A stretch of DNA of 64,000 nt, taken from positions 71,766,315 through 71,830,314 of the forward strand of contig OZ024869.1 of the NCBI GenBank assembly GCA_964017185.1, in the 5' to 3' direction. Origin of the DNA: Rugalucina vietnamica (Eukaryota > Mollusca > Bivalvia > Lucinida > Lucinidae). The translations under genes and the position numbers were made by a program. This document shows positions 42,621 to 54,712 of this stretch, in pieces. The notes under the pieces were generated by a model, which saw nothing but the letters and a program-made list of their open reading frames with translations, searched no databases and was not told the DNA's origin. Position 1 is the stretch's first letter. Every line of letters begins with the position of its first letter.

Positions 42621-43068
42621 GTTATGAGACTGAAAACATATTTATAGAAACACTGTATGACTGGCACACTGCATGCCTCATGAAGTGCGGGCTTTGTTTG
42701 CTATGAGTTCAGTAGATCTTTTTTGCTTACTTCTGTTATACACATGTGATTCATGGGGAGAGTAGGTACAAGTAATAAATTTTAACAGTTTGAATATGAA
42801 TCTAAGGACTTGCTGTTTTCCTCAATTTCATTAAAAGGTTTTATAGTTTCTTAATGGTACTGGACAAATTGCTTTTACATAAAATCTGCCCTTTTTGAGC
42901 AGTTTTATGGGGATTTTATCGCATTTTATAAACTATTGGCCTGCGACCAAATATGCTAAAAAGCTGTAATTTGAGTTTTCCTTTGACAAATTCGTTACTG
43001 ATTTGCAAGTTTCCGATTACAACTGATAGTTTGAATATTTTGTTTAGAAGTTTACAATCAGCATTAAA

Positions 43069-43278
43069 TGTGCTGCGTCATGAGAAAACATGCTTTTTAC
43101 ATAATATGTGAAAACAAAGCCGCGGATCAGCTGTGCGGTTTCTGTGCAGAATTTTGGCTTCTTTGTTTTTGCTTTTTAAATCTTAAATCCAAATTTCAAG
43201 GATGTAGCTATCTGTATTGTCCAGTTTGTGTCGGACTTTGTCGAAATTGCCAAAGATAGGTTTTTGTGTGAAATTGCT
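43069..43278 (-). mobile_element. GAGCC MITE, copy k (degraded)
   Basis: TGCTGCGTCATGAGAAAACA, then GAAAACAAAGCCGCGGATCA and CTGTGCGG. The palindrome partner is mutated, and the right end is TTGCTC. Confidence 0.7.
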
Positions 43279-43710
43279 CATTTATCAGGGATAAATACAC
43301 AAAAACTGGTTTGGAAGTCTTCTGATCAGGTTACTATTGTCCTTAAAAGTCAATGATCAATCAATTATCTGCAATATATGGATGTTTATGGGACGAATTA
43401 ATGTATATTGCCGATTTAGACTCGTAAATCTGTCGTGCGTGGAAGTGGGCAGTGACTTAAGTGGCAAAACTACTGGATGACCTCTGATTAAAATACATTA
43501 TTTATTGTTGATTGCGAAAAATATTTGATAATTGTTTTGAAGAAAATATTGATTGTGACATTTCCATGGATAATTTTTGTTCCAGTGTTTAGAAGGAAAT
43601 CGTTTGGCATTAAGAAAACATGCCCATGTATATGATATACAGAGATTTTTAAAAATGTAAAAAACGAAAATTTTTGATATTTTCTCTTTTTTTTTTTTTG
43701 CTCAAAACAT

Positions 43711-43771
43711 AGATTGTGGGTACACGTTAGAACCGCTTCGGTGAAGCGGTTCTAACGAGTACCCACATTCT
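43711..43771. repeat. Palindrome around GAACCGCTTC/GAAGCGGTTC
   Basis: Arms of about 28 bp (GTGGGTAC.CGTTAGAACCGC and inverse) with a 2-4 base loop. It is bracketed by a diverged direct repeat, GGATAATTTTTRTTCC + CAGTGTTTAGAAGGAAAT. Confidence 0.8.
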
Positions 43772-44999
43772 ATATTTTGGAACAAAAATAAGGAAAATAG
43801 GTATACCCCTGCAAACCCCAGTTTTTCTATATAAAAGTGGGGTATAAGGGGGTAAACATTACACGGACATGTTTTCCTGATGGATAATTTTTATTCCTGG
43901 ACCAGTGTTTAGAAGGAAATAGTTTGGTTTTAGCATGTGATTCTTAATCTGTTGGATGCTTAAAACATTTTTAAATGAAAAACAACAACAATAACATTTT
44001 ATTGTTTTAATATGAAAATCTGCAGCTAAAATTTTCATGATCTTACACAATTTGAGTTTCAGCAAGTTGTATATTAAGCCAGCTAAAAAGGTTGAATTTC
44101 TGAAGTTTGGGTTTTAAGCTGACCGAAACAATTGTATCCCTTTGTTACAACACAAAATTTAATGGTTTGTCTAAAGTTTTAATGTCTCCACTTTTTTTGT
44201 TTGGCTGTTTTTGACGGGTGATGGGATCCTTTTCATGTGTGGGATTTATGAGGACTTACATGAAATTCAGTAGGACTTTGATTTTGTCAATTTTGGGACA
44301 GATTCAGACTGTCTTCTGTTGGGTAAAATTTATGATTTATGTTTTCGAAGATGACGTCTTGCACAGACTGTTCGTCAAAATCTCATCGGTTACATATTTA
44401 ATTACTAGATCTGGAACTTGATAACTTTTTGATTTGTTGCTAATAAACTCTTAGGTGAGCATTTGTTGCTCTTTTGACTATCTTTCAAGTACAAATGGGC
44501 AGTCTCATTAGTCTCATTTTGCAAACGCGTGCTATATGCAAGCCGATGGGTCAGCTTTATCTTCAGTAAAGTCTGATTTGTGCCTTTGTCTAACATTTTG
44601 ACTGACCTGAAAGTTTTAATGCAGGTTAAAATTAAATGAATTGCATATATACTTATAAATACTTTTGTTTCTTTTACTTTTGTTTCTTTAAAGAAATGTT
44701 TGTTACATGTTACTGGAAATGTGATTAATGTAGCATCGTAGCTTTTAAGACTTAGAAACTGTGTGTCATACCTTATATGAAACATTTTCTGAGGGAAGAG
44801 AAAACAGTTACATGTAAAGACGGACTGTCACCCTATAAGAAGCCACTAGGCCAACGGCTGTAAATGGAGCATGTGGATATATTTGTATGAAGCTTCAAAC
44901 ACTCCAAGGTAAGACACTCCAAGGTAAAGATATATAGTAACTGAGCCTTCGCAGGTAAGTGTAAGACTGGAGTGAGAGGTCTTGAGCCCTTGAGCCATA

Positions 45000-45106
45000 A
45001 ACTGAAATACACCCCCTCACCACTGTGTCTGGTGTGGGTTTGAGCCCCGCACTGGCTACATGTGAGACAAGCTAAGTTGTGCTTGTCCGTGTGCCAGGTG
45101 GTTTTT
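45000..45106 (+). mobile_element. SINE group A, left half of a split copy
   Basis: CACCACTGTGTCTGGTGTGG, GGTTTGAGCCCCGCAC to GTGCCAGGTGGTTTTT. It continues at 49212. Confidence 0.88.
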
Positions 45107-46669
45107 AGCTCGCCTGCACGAAGTGCACAGAGCTATTGTTGTCACCTCGGTCGTCCGCGTTTACGTTTATGTGTACGTCTGCGTCACACTTTCGGTTAAA
45201 GTTTTTTAGAAGTCTATATCTCTTGAACATGTAGATGTATCAAGTTGATACTTTGCATATTGGTAGATATTGGTCTGAAGTTTTATGCAGAACCATCATG
45301 ACCCATCCTGGGTGACCTTGAGGTCAAGGTCTCAGACTTAGAAATTTTATGTTAAAGTTTTTCATAAAAGTTTTTAGAAGTCTATATCTCTTGAACATGT
45401 TGATGGATCAAGTTGATACTTTGCATGTTGGTAGATATTGGTCTGAAGTTTTATGCAGTACCATCGTGGTCCACCCTGGGTGACCTTGAGGTCACGGACT
45501 TAGAAATTTTATGTTATTAGAAATTTTATGTTAAAGTTTTTCATTAAAGATTTAAGAAGTCTGTATCTCTTGAACATGTTGATGGATCAAATTGATACTT
45601 TGCATGTTTGAAGATATTCACAGTATGGGAGCGGAAGTGAACGAACAACTGCGATTGTACAGGACTTGCGACTTTGTACAGTGACGATCAGTCACTTGCA
45701 CTCAAAAAGTAATCACGTGGTGTGTTAAAATGTTTACACGGCAGCCATGAAGGTGGATTTTGTTACTGGAATTCTGTTTGCGTAAGTTTTCACATATTTA
45801 TTCCTTTCATTGATGACAGTGACATAAGAATCAATGACCGTATCGCTTGAAAAAACAACATTGATCAGTAGACCTGGGTGTTCCCCCGATCTGGCCTGCT
45901 TTATAAAACAGTGTATTAAAATACGAAAACAATATCAAATGCTTCTTTTTTATATGTCCTGTAATCATTCAATCAACTATGTGGCGGACAGTCAATGAAA
46001 ATGTGAGCAGGTGCGTAAAAGGCATTAGATATCCGTTCAAATGTAGGTCAGTATTTTTGGGTCAATTGTACGGTCACTTGTACTTTGATTGAACAGTCTC
46101 TTGCGATCAAGAAGAATTTAAATTGAACGGTCACTTGTGCTCGTGATTCTACAGGTGTATATTAGAACATCATTCTAGGACAACTCTGACTGGAGATTGA
46201 TATCCACTTACTACACGCACTAGCATACTGCTTTAATTCGCCTTTTTAAAAGAGTGATAATGGCTGAGTGAATGATATTAGTTTCTACAAAATGTGGCAA
46301 ACTCTTCACTTGTTTATCATCGAAGTGAGCACATTATAACGCATCAATTTCTGTTGGCTTTTTGGCATTTGATATAGATAAGATGCCAGTTAAATAAGAA
46401 TACTAAACAACACCTGCTCTTCATAATGTACCGGCACACATGTGTAGCGCAGTCAGATCGACTCAAATTTTGACCAGTATCGTATTTTTTCTGTTATTTC
46501 AGGCTATGTTTGATTGAATTTATCAAGATGGATTCCACAATCAAATGCTACTACTGTGACACCTCTTCTAGGGTTTTTTGGCGATGCAATAAATCATTCT
46601 ATAGACAAGCATGAAAACCAAACGTTGCAAGTCAAGATAGAATCAGCAACTGAAAAATTCACAAGAAAT

Positions 46670-46860
46670 TTTACGACACAAACCGGGCTGTACAAGCACA
46701 GAAGATGGATAGAGACTGAAAATTTTGGATTTAAAAAGTAAAGGAATTGTAGTCTCCGTGTAGCGAAAACAGGCGCTGATCAGCTTCGCATTTTCTGCGA
46801 AGCTGATCTGCGCCTTTGGTTTTGTATATGCAGATTGTTTGTTTTCTCATGAGGCGGCTC
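46670..46860 (+). mobile_element. GAGCC MITE, copy l
   Basis: Left-truncated. Core GCTGATCAGCTTCGCATTTT / TGCGAAGCTGATC and right end GAGGCGGCTC. It lies inside the 2.26-kb element. Confidence 0.85.
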
Positions 46861-47223
46861 AAATGTATGACTATTAAGCTTATCAGGATAGTGCTCCTTG
46901 CACAAACAGCACTGAATTATACCCATGAAGGAAATAAAACTATTTCCACGGCGGTATGTCTGCTTTGGTTCTTTGATTACATTTCATATGCTGCTCCCAC
47001 ATTTTTAATAATAATTCAGAGTACCTCCCCGTATCTTGTAACAGTTTCTGAATAGCTATCATTTTGGAAAAGCTGCTTACTCGATTGACCCTGTGTTATT
47101 TAAATGTAACAATACTTATTTGCAATTTCATTTGCTTTCTGCCTTGATATTAAGAACGAGACTTTGGTTCTGATTGAACCAGTTCCTGTACACGGGTGGG
47201 AGCTTAGTACAATAGGATTGTAT

Positions 47224-47345
47224 CACAATAGGATTGGTGTGATAGGGTTAAAAATTGACACATAGGTTGCACTAAGTAATATTCCATCACAATAGGATCG
47301 GTGTGATAGGTTTAAAAATTGACACACAGGTTGCACTAAGTAAAT
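47224..47345. repeat. Two tandem copies of a 65-bp unit
   Basis: CACAATAGGATTGGTGTGAT..., AAAAATTGACACATAGGTTG, CACTAAGTAA occurs twice with three differences, inside the 2.26-kb element. Confidence 0.85.
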
Positions 47346-47998
47346 TAAAGCGCATTTCCAAAATTGTACCACGCAAGTGATCGTTCAAGTTAATCGCAGT
47401 TGATTTGTACAAGGGATCATCTAATGACAGCAGGTGACTGTACAATTATGCTTTTCGCATGATCCGTATTTTCAAAATTTCACGAATTGCGGTTGAATGT
47501 TTGAAGATGGTCTATATACGCTCTTATAAAGGGATTCTGCCAGAAGAATAAATGCTAAACAGAAACGAACTTGTTTCTTTAAACACGTTTTAAGGATATT
47601 TACAATGTTGTCAAACAGACTTCTGCTAATGATAGACAGGTGATCAGAACACAATTTCTTCTCATGCAGTATCAAACCCAACATGTTTCGTAGGTCGGAA
47701 AATAATAAAAACATTTAACTCACCGAAAACATGTAGCAAAACAAATATAGTTGCCTATCCTGTGTGACACTTACACATTTCGCTACCCGTGTCAATACCG
47801 CAAGTGACCGATCGTCACTGTACAAAGTCGCAAGTCCTGTACAATCGCAGTTGTTCGTTCACTTCCGCTCCCATACTGTGATATTGGTCTGAAGATTTAT
47901 GGAGTACCATCAAGACCCACCCTGGGTGACCGTGAGGTCAAGGTCACAGATTTAGAAATTTTTTGTTGAAGTTTTTCGTTAAAGTTGTTATAAGTCTA

Positions 47999-49026
47999 CA
48001 CTGAAAAAAAGTTATAAGAGGCCACCTCATATTTTTCTTCTAGTTCAGAAAGTAAATTACGATCAATTAAAGTTCATGATCAAATTAATAAACCAATGTC
48101 TAACAGTGGCTCTGAGAGTGTCTGCATTCCAAAATGTGTGATATGTCTCACGCAGTCGAAGCATGAGTAAATGTACCCTCTTTTCGAAAATCACACTTTA
48201 TTATCATCAAATTAAATGTCATATTATGACGTTGTGTTTTACATTTTAATTTATTTAAAAGTGCTACTGACTACCATGATGCAAGATAAAATTAAGTCAG
48301 ATGTGTTGCTGCAATAAGAATCTTCGTTTCTGTTTTGTACATGCAAGAAGACAGCAACACGAATAACATGAATTCAGCTTTTTGTATGCAATTTGCATAC
48401 AAACTTTGTTCATCTCTGGTTGCATTATTATCAGCAGTATGGAATTGAAATTTTCAGCGAGTATTGAGGTATAATACTAGACTCTGATAAGCTTTGAAAA
48501 TTTAAAAAATCGTCCATAAATTTCGTTATTTTGTTCGTTAAAATTGGCATTAAAACCGGAAGTGTGCATCAGCCGTAACCTGTTTGTCCTCGAAAACAGT
48601 CTAAAATAGCTCACTCGGGTTATATCTCTCATTTCCAGGCTTCATCAAGTGAATTTAATAGCGATTAACATGTTTAAGAGGCACATTGTTGAATTTTTCA
48701 AAAAATCTCAAAATTAGCGATTTTTAAAAATGCGCAGAAAGTCTACCTGTAGAGAAAATTCGAATGTTTGATGTTTTTCCAAGCCGGAAGACACCCGCTC
48801 ATAATTTTAATTATTGTTGTGCTTTATCAAATTTTTTATTCAAAAACATTGATTTTTGCATTTTTACTCCAAAATCGCATTTAGTGAAAGAAAATTATTT
48901 CTAAACACTTTGGAACTTTACTTACTTGAAAGACACGTCTTTAGACTAAAAATCGTGCAATTTTGAACATGGCTTAGTTACAAAAAATGAGTTTGAAAAG
49001 TGGCCTCTTATAACTTTTTTTCAGTG
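47999..49026. mobile_element. 1.03-kb TA-flanked MITE with 27-bp perfect TIR
   Basis: CACTGAAAAAAAGTTATAAG+AGGCCAC and its exact inverse. TA on both sides, and the host core GTCTATATCTC is restored when it is removed. Tc1/mariner-type target duplication. No coding frame. Confidence 0.88.
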
Positions 49027-49211
49027 TATATCTCTTGAACATGTCGATGGATCAAGTTGATACTTTGCATGTTTGTAGATATTGGTCTAAATTTTATGCT
49101 TTTATGACCCACCTGTGCGACCTTGAGGTCAAGGTCATGGGTCATAGATTTTGATAAATTTAGTGGCAAAGCACAAGTCAGGCGAGCTACGCTGTCCTGC
49201 GACAGCTCTTA

Positions 49212-49305
49212 CTCTCAGGGGTTCTCCCATTTTCGCCTAGCTACTAATTGGTTCGTCTCACATGAGCTGAAATAATCTTGAAAGGGATGTAAAACTGAAT
49301 GAAAA
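49212..49305 (+). mobile_element. SINE group A, right half of a split copy
   Basis: CTCAGGGGTTCTCCCATTTT, then CTTGAAAGGGATGTAAAACT and a short A-rich tail: the exact continuation of 45106. Confidence 0.88.
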
Positions 49306-50366
49306 AAAGAAGTACACCCCATGCTACTGATTAAATTCGGGGGTTAGTTACCCTGCAGGAACAGAGTTCTCAGTCCTGCATGATAGAAAAGTTGTTGATT
49401 GGCATCTTAAGCAACCTATGGAAACAGTGTATTAGAAAAACGGTGAATCAACAGGGGTTAATCGGAAAAATGTGAAGCATCGGGCGATGTGTCGGTGAGA
49501 CATTGGGATTTGCACTAGATAAAAGGTATGTTGTTTGTTTACTTCTATTTTGAAGCGAAAGCTAAAAATACTGCAGAAAATAAAAACAAATCGAACACTT
49601 GCAGGAGCTGTAAGGGTCTTTGATGCAGCCCCGGAAACCCTAAAATTGTTGAAAATGTATTTTGTTTAAACGCCACAGTGCGCCCCATTTTACTACTCAA
49701 ACATTTCAGTTGACTTTCGGTTGTATTTTTTGTTTGTTTTTTATGCTTACATCGAATTACGAATGTAAACAACCTTAATTCAGATTGGTGAATATAGAAA
49801 AGTAAGCTCCTGATTATCAACATTCAGAAAATTTGTAAAAAAGACTGGGAAAATCGAGATTCAGCCGGGTGATTGATTATTTGGTGAGTCTCCGGGCAAG
49901 TTGTGTGTGTCGCCGGGGAGCAACCAAATTTTGATGGAATAAAACTTTATTTTCTTAATTCTAGCCAGTACATGATTGTTGTTTTTTAACTTTTGGTTTG
50001 AGTGGGATCATATCTATCTCAATTACGGATGCTATAAACACACGTTAATCACCGGCAGTGATGAGAACTCGGACGTTCCTCGTCCGCAGCGTCCGTCATA
50101 TCGCACTGCTCGCATATATATAGTTTTTTTTCGCTGGTTAAATGAAGCTGAAGCAAATGAAAACGTGTAAGAAATAATTGGAAAAGATACTGTCTCCAAT
50201 TCTTAAATTTCTTCGGTTGCCGAGTTGAAGACTTGGGAAATTATAACAGTAAACGCAGGTCCAATCTTTGGAAATAACATGGAACAGTATCTATTGGGGT
50301 AGCTTCTTTCCCAAAATTATCAATATAGAAAGAATTACTATCAGTATTCCTGATAAAATCACAATT

Positions 50367-50591
50367 GAGCCACCGCATGAGAAAACCAACAATTTGCATA
50401 TGCGAAAACAAAGGCACAAACCAGCTTCCCGATAACCGCGAAGCTGATCAGCGTCTTTGTTTTCGCTACACAGATAGTACAATTCCTCTTTTTCTTAAAT
50501 CCAAAATTTCACAAGTCTAGCCTGCTTCTGTGACTGTACAGCCTGATTTGTGTCGGAACTCCAAATTGTTGGTTTTCTCATGCACAGGCTC
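50367..50591 (-). mobile_element. GAGCC MITE, copy m
   Basis: Reverse orientation. AATT target duplications at 50363-50366 and 50592-50595. It is nested in the 6.2-kb element. Confidence 0.9.
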
Positions 50592-50866
50592 AATTTTCCT
50601 TTGTACAGGTAAATTTTATAACAAGTATTAGATTTTAAAATCGGCATCCCCTTAAACCCCGACTGTTTTTCGCCTCGGAGGTAAAATTCCGACACGTCCC
50701 CGCTATATGGGGGTGCAAATTCTTTCGTTGTTAAGTGACAGAATAAGCGGAAGAAAGGTCATTGTACCAATGCATGACAGAAGTTCGTGTGTTGCATTAA
50801 CGGTCATACATTAGTGGTCATTTCATAGGCGTGTATCATAAATTTCATATGAAATGTAAGATTTTT

Positions 50867-53020
50867 AGCTCGACTGCACGAAGTGCATAGAGCTATTGCA
50901 GTCACCCCGGTCGTCCACGTTCCCGTTCCCGTGCGCGTGCGTGTGCGCGTTCCCGTGCGCGTCACACTTGCGTTAAAGTTTTCTAGAAGTCCATATCTTG
51001 ACAACCACTCATCAGAAAGCATTCATACTTGGACCATAGATACCCTGTAGGGTTAGCTTTCATTCCATGGCATCGGGCCCCTGGGTCCAGGCCAGGGGGT
51101 GGGGCTGGAGGTTAAAATCTAGAACACCTTCAAAAATGGCAATTCTTGTGTTAAAGTTTTCTAGAAGTCCATATCTTGACAACCACTCATCAGAAAGCAT
51201 TGATACTTGGGCCATTGACACCCTGTAGGGTCGGCTTTCATTCCATGGCATTAGATCCCTGGGTCCATGCCAGGGGGTGGGGCTAGAGGTTAAAATCTAG
51301 AACACCATTAATAATAATGGCTTTTCTGTGATATAGTATTCTAGAAGTCTATATCTTGAAAACTTTTTATCAGAGGGCTTTCATACTCGGACCATAGGTA
51401 CCCTGTAGGGTTGAGTTTCATTTCATGGCATCGGATCTCTGGGTCCATGCCTGGGGGGTGGGGCTGGAGGTTAAAAACTAGAACACTGTAAAAAATAGAT
51501 GTACTGCTGTGTAACTTTTACAAGGAGTCCATATCTTGACAACAACTTATCATAAAGCATTCATACTTCATACACTTTAGGTTCCATGACATCGAACCTC
51601 TGGGTCGGAGTCAGGGGGGCGGGGCTAGAGGTCAAAATCTAGAACTACCCGATTTTTTTTGTTCTTTTTATTTCTTGATAGAAACAACTTAGGAAGATGG
51701 TTGGTCATTCATCTTTTGACTTTGTGACACTGACTTGTGTGTCATGACGGTAAGGGTCGGTTGACCTACTTTCCATGGTTCAGTGATTTCGCCTTATATC
51801 TTGACACTCAATTAGTATATGTTCTTACTTCTTTCAGATTATGAGTGAGTACGACCAGGCCTTTGACCCCTATATACTTATAGGTCACTGTGACCTAATT
51901 TCACGGTTCAGTGATTTTGCCTTATATCTTGACACTCAATTAGTATATTTTCATACTTTTTTCAGATTATGAGTGAGTATGACCAGACCTTTGACCCCAA
52001 TATACTTATAGGTCACTGTGACCTAATTTCACGGTTCAGTGATTTTGCCTTATATCTCGGTACTCAAATGGTTTATGAACAAACTTCTTTCTAAGTATGT
52101 TTGCATATGACAAGACCTTTGACCCTGAAGTAGTCTTAGGTCACTGTGACCTAATTTCATGGTTCAGTGATTTTACCTTATATCTTGACACTCAATTAGT
52201 ATATTTTCATACTGTTTTCAGATTGACCCCAATATACTTATAGGTCACTGTGACCTAATTTCACGGTTCAGTGACTTTGCCTTATATCTCAACACTCAAG
52301 TGGTTTATGACCAAACTTCTTTCACACTATGTTTGCATATGACAAGACCTTTGACCCTAAAGTAGTCCTAGGTCAATATGACGTAATTTCACGGTTCAGT
52401 GATTTTCCTTTATATCTCGGCACTCAATTGGTATATGGACATACTTCTTTCACGATATGTATGAGTATGACAAGACCTTTGACCGTAAAGTATTCCTGGG
52501 TCACTGTGACCTAATTTCATGGTTCAGTGATTTTGCCTTATATCTCGACACTCAGTTGGTATTTTTTCATACTTCTTTCTGATTATGAATGAGTATGACC
52601 ACACCTTTAACCCAAACATACTTATAGGTCACTATGACGTAATTTCATGGTTCAGTGATTTTGCTTTATATCTCAACACTGAATGGGTATATGATCATAT
52701 TTTTTTCACATTATGAGTAAGTATCACTAGACCTTTGACCCTGAAATACTTATAGGTCAGTGTGACCTTATTTCACGCTTCAGTGATTTTGCCTTTTGTC
52801 TTGCCACTCAGTTGGTATATGAACACACTTCTTTCACAATGTGAGTGAGACCTCTAAATCTTAGGTAGTTATAGTTAACTTTCATGGTTCAGTGATTTTG
52901 CCTTTTTGCATCAAGGCAAAAAGATGTATGAGCATAATGCTTTGGGTTACTGGTCGGGTTTGACCTTATGTTTGACAAAGGTCAGAAGCAGTCGAGCACG
53001 CTGTCCTGCGACAGCTCTTA
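50867..53020 (-). mobile_element. Helentron-like element, family iii, copy 2
   Basis: The left terminus is AGCTCGACTGCACGAAGTGC. A CGTTCCCGTGCGCGT microsatellite follows, then three or four cores of about 178 bp (51000-51640) and eight or so of about 125 bp (51700-52860, each with GGTCACTGTGACCTAATTTC). The right terminus is CAGTCGAGC (52989-52997) and hairpin GCTGTCCTGCGACAGC + TCTTA. Nested in the 6.2-kb element. Confidence 0.82.
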
Positions 53021-53309
53021 TTATTATAAGAGTTTAGAGATTTTTTTCTTTGATAAAATATCGTTGTCACGGACGTTACTAATTAATGTTATTACACATG
53101 TGGTCATCTCATTTTATGGCATGACCTTATCCACTGAATAACATAGATGTGATGCGATATATGAACGTTCGTTGAGCTATGGGCGTGGCAGCTACTTCGG
53201 TCATGCAGCCCAAAGACGTTTCTTTTGGGTCACATTTTTATGTATATACTGTAATTTTACCAAATCTGCCATTTGTCCTATGTAAATGTATACACCCTAT
53301 ATACTGTCA

Positions 53310-53539
53310 GATGCAACCAAATTCTTACAGCGCAGATTGTTGCAATATCACAAGACACATGCCGAAAGGGAATGTGTTGACTGGAAGCCGGATAAATTAG
53401 GCAACAACCTACAACAAAGCAATGAACTTTTCACTGTAGGTTGTTGCTCAATCGATCTGACTACCAATCAGTAAACTCCATTTTTGTCAGGTTTCGTGTG
53501 TCGCTGCATCAATCTGCGCTGTAAGAATTTGATTGCATC
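53310..53539. mobile_element. 230-bp double-hairpin MITE
   Basis: 35-bp inverted ends with two mismatches (GATGCAACCAAATTCTTACA + GCGCAGATTGTTGCA) and an inner inverted pair GGCAACAACCTACA / TGTAGGTTGTTGCT. Confidence 0.82.
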
Positions 53540-53593
53540 CAGCGGTATACGGCGGGGTAAATTTAGCCCAATTTGACCTTGCTGTACCATAGT

Positions 53594-53745
53594 TTTTTTG
53601 TTTGAATTTAAGGCTTTACGTCCCAGTCAACAACTATTCAGTCATGTCTGGACGGGGCCACCGCTTCCCGGGTATTTAACAAGAACTAAGGAGAGTTAAT
53701 GTGCCTTGCTTAAGGACACAACCCGGTGCCACCGGTGAGGATAGA
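53594..53745 (-). mobile_element. tRNA-derived SINE (group B)
   Basis: Reverse orientation: AAGGCTTTACGTCCCAGTCA, ACAACTATTCAGTCATGTCT and AGGACACAACCCGGTGCCAC. Confidence 0.65.
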
Positions 53746-54072
53746 AAGGTAAAGAAATAACCTTTAATAATCAAGAAAGTCAGACTTTAACGATGGTCAG
53801 TCCTAAAAGGGAATAAGTCACGATTAACGACCGACATTAACATTGTCACATTTTTAAATCACTGCCAGCACGAATTAACAGAATTCGAGGCTAACGCACA
53901 AGCAGTCTGAAAAAACAAACAGATCCACTGTTGATACGAATAACATAGAATGTAGAATTGCGTATCAGTCAGAAGGTTTATTTTCATAAATTTAAAGTAG
54001 TTCCCCTGGGGGTGTTACTACCCAAGCTCTGGGCCTATAAACGAGGACATATAAGACAGTATATAAAGTTTC

Positions 54073-54106
54073 AGGTGAGCGCTCTCATGGCCATTGGTCC
54101 TCTAGA
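54073..54106 (-). mobile_element. Solitary end of a family ii Helentron-like element
   Basis: TTCAGGTGAGCGCTCTCATG + GCCATTGGTCCTCTAG matches 39055-39088, including the end hairpin (GGCCATTGGTCC). Confidence 0.65.
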
Positions 54107-54290
54107 ATATACCTGGTAAACTGAGGCTATGTGGTAGCGCGTCGGACTCCAGAGCGAGAAGTCATGAATTCGAACACCATGATCATTTTGTAGTGTCCTT
54201 GGACGTGACACTTAATCTCTCCAAAGTATATGCTAACTACCCCGGAAGCGGTGGCAATGAAAAATTATTGACTAGGACGTTACACAACAA
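54106..54290 (+). mobile_element. tRNA-derived SINE (group B)
   Basis: GGCTATGTGGTAGCGCGTCG (box A), ATGAATTCGAACACCATGAT (box B), then GAAGCGGTGGCAATGAAAAA and a CAACAACACC tail. Confidence 0.75.
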
Positions 54291-54539
54291 CACCATTCAA
54301 TCTCGATATTCGCAATTCAACGTCAAAACATGGTTATGACTTGAGCCACTTTCAGATCATGGAACAACTTTGAGTTCTGTAGAATATTTTTAAAGGATTT
54401 TACCAATATATGGACGTGGCGGCCGCCTTTGGCATGGGCCGTTTATATACATGCCAATGAGGCTTCATATTTTTCTGAAATATGAGTGATGTTTGAAAAA
54501 CTGCAATTTGTAGTTTCACGGCAATCACTAATATTTCCT

Positions 54540-54712
54540 TAGAAGCCTCCGTGGTATGGTGGCCAAGCTACTGGCCTTGTAAATCAGGGGTCGTGTGTTC
54601 GATCCCGGGCTTCTCCAGTCTTTCGGATGAGACTTTAAACCGAGGCCCCTTCTCCATATGACCTGACAGCTGTTGAGTGGGAAGTAAAACACCAATCAAA
54701 CAAAGAAACAAA
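54540..54712 (+). mobile_element. tRNA-derived SINE
   Basis: GCCTCCGTGGTATGGTGGCC and GTGTGTTCGATCCCGGGC (box B), then an AAACCGAGGCCCCTTCTCCA body and a CAAACAAAGAAACAAAC tail. Confidence 0.7.

Larger units (their letters stand above)
42660..45000. other. Intronic or downstream DNA with few recognised features
   Basis: Apart from MITE copy k, a hairpin at 43711 and a short direct-repeat pair (43558-43620 against 43879-43940), nothing could be assigned. Confidence 0.5.
45619..47880. mobile_element. 2.26-kb CACAG-TIR element with 5-bp target duplication
   Basis: 81-bp terminal inverted repeats (CACAGTATGGGAGCGGAAGT ... GTCACTTGC) with a single mismatch. ATATT flanks both sides (45614-45618, 47881-47885). 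The empty site is known from sister cores (AGATATTGGTC). Subterminal GGTCACTTGYRCT words recur. No transposase is visible, and a GAGCC MITE lies inside. Confidence 0.92.
45107..49211 (-). mobile_element. Helentron-like element, family iii, copy 1 (itself interrupted twice)
   Basis: The left terminus is AGCTCGCCTGCACGAAGTGC (hairpin GCACGAAGTGC). Cores of about 170 bp follow (GTCTATATCTCTTGAACATG...). The right terminus is CAGGCGAGC (49179-49187) and hairpin GCTGTCCTGCGACAGC + TCTTA. Removing the nested insertions leaves about 0.8 kb. It interrupts a SINE with no target duplication. Confidence 0.82.
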
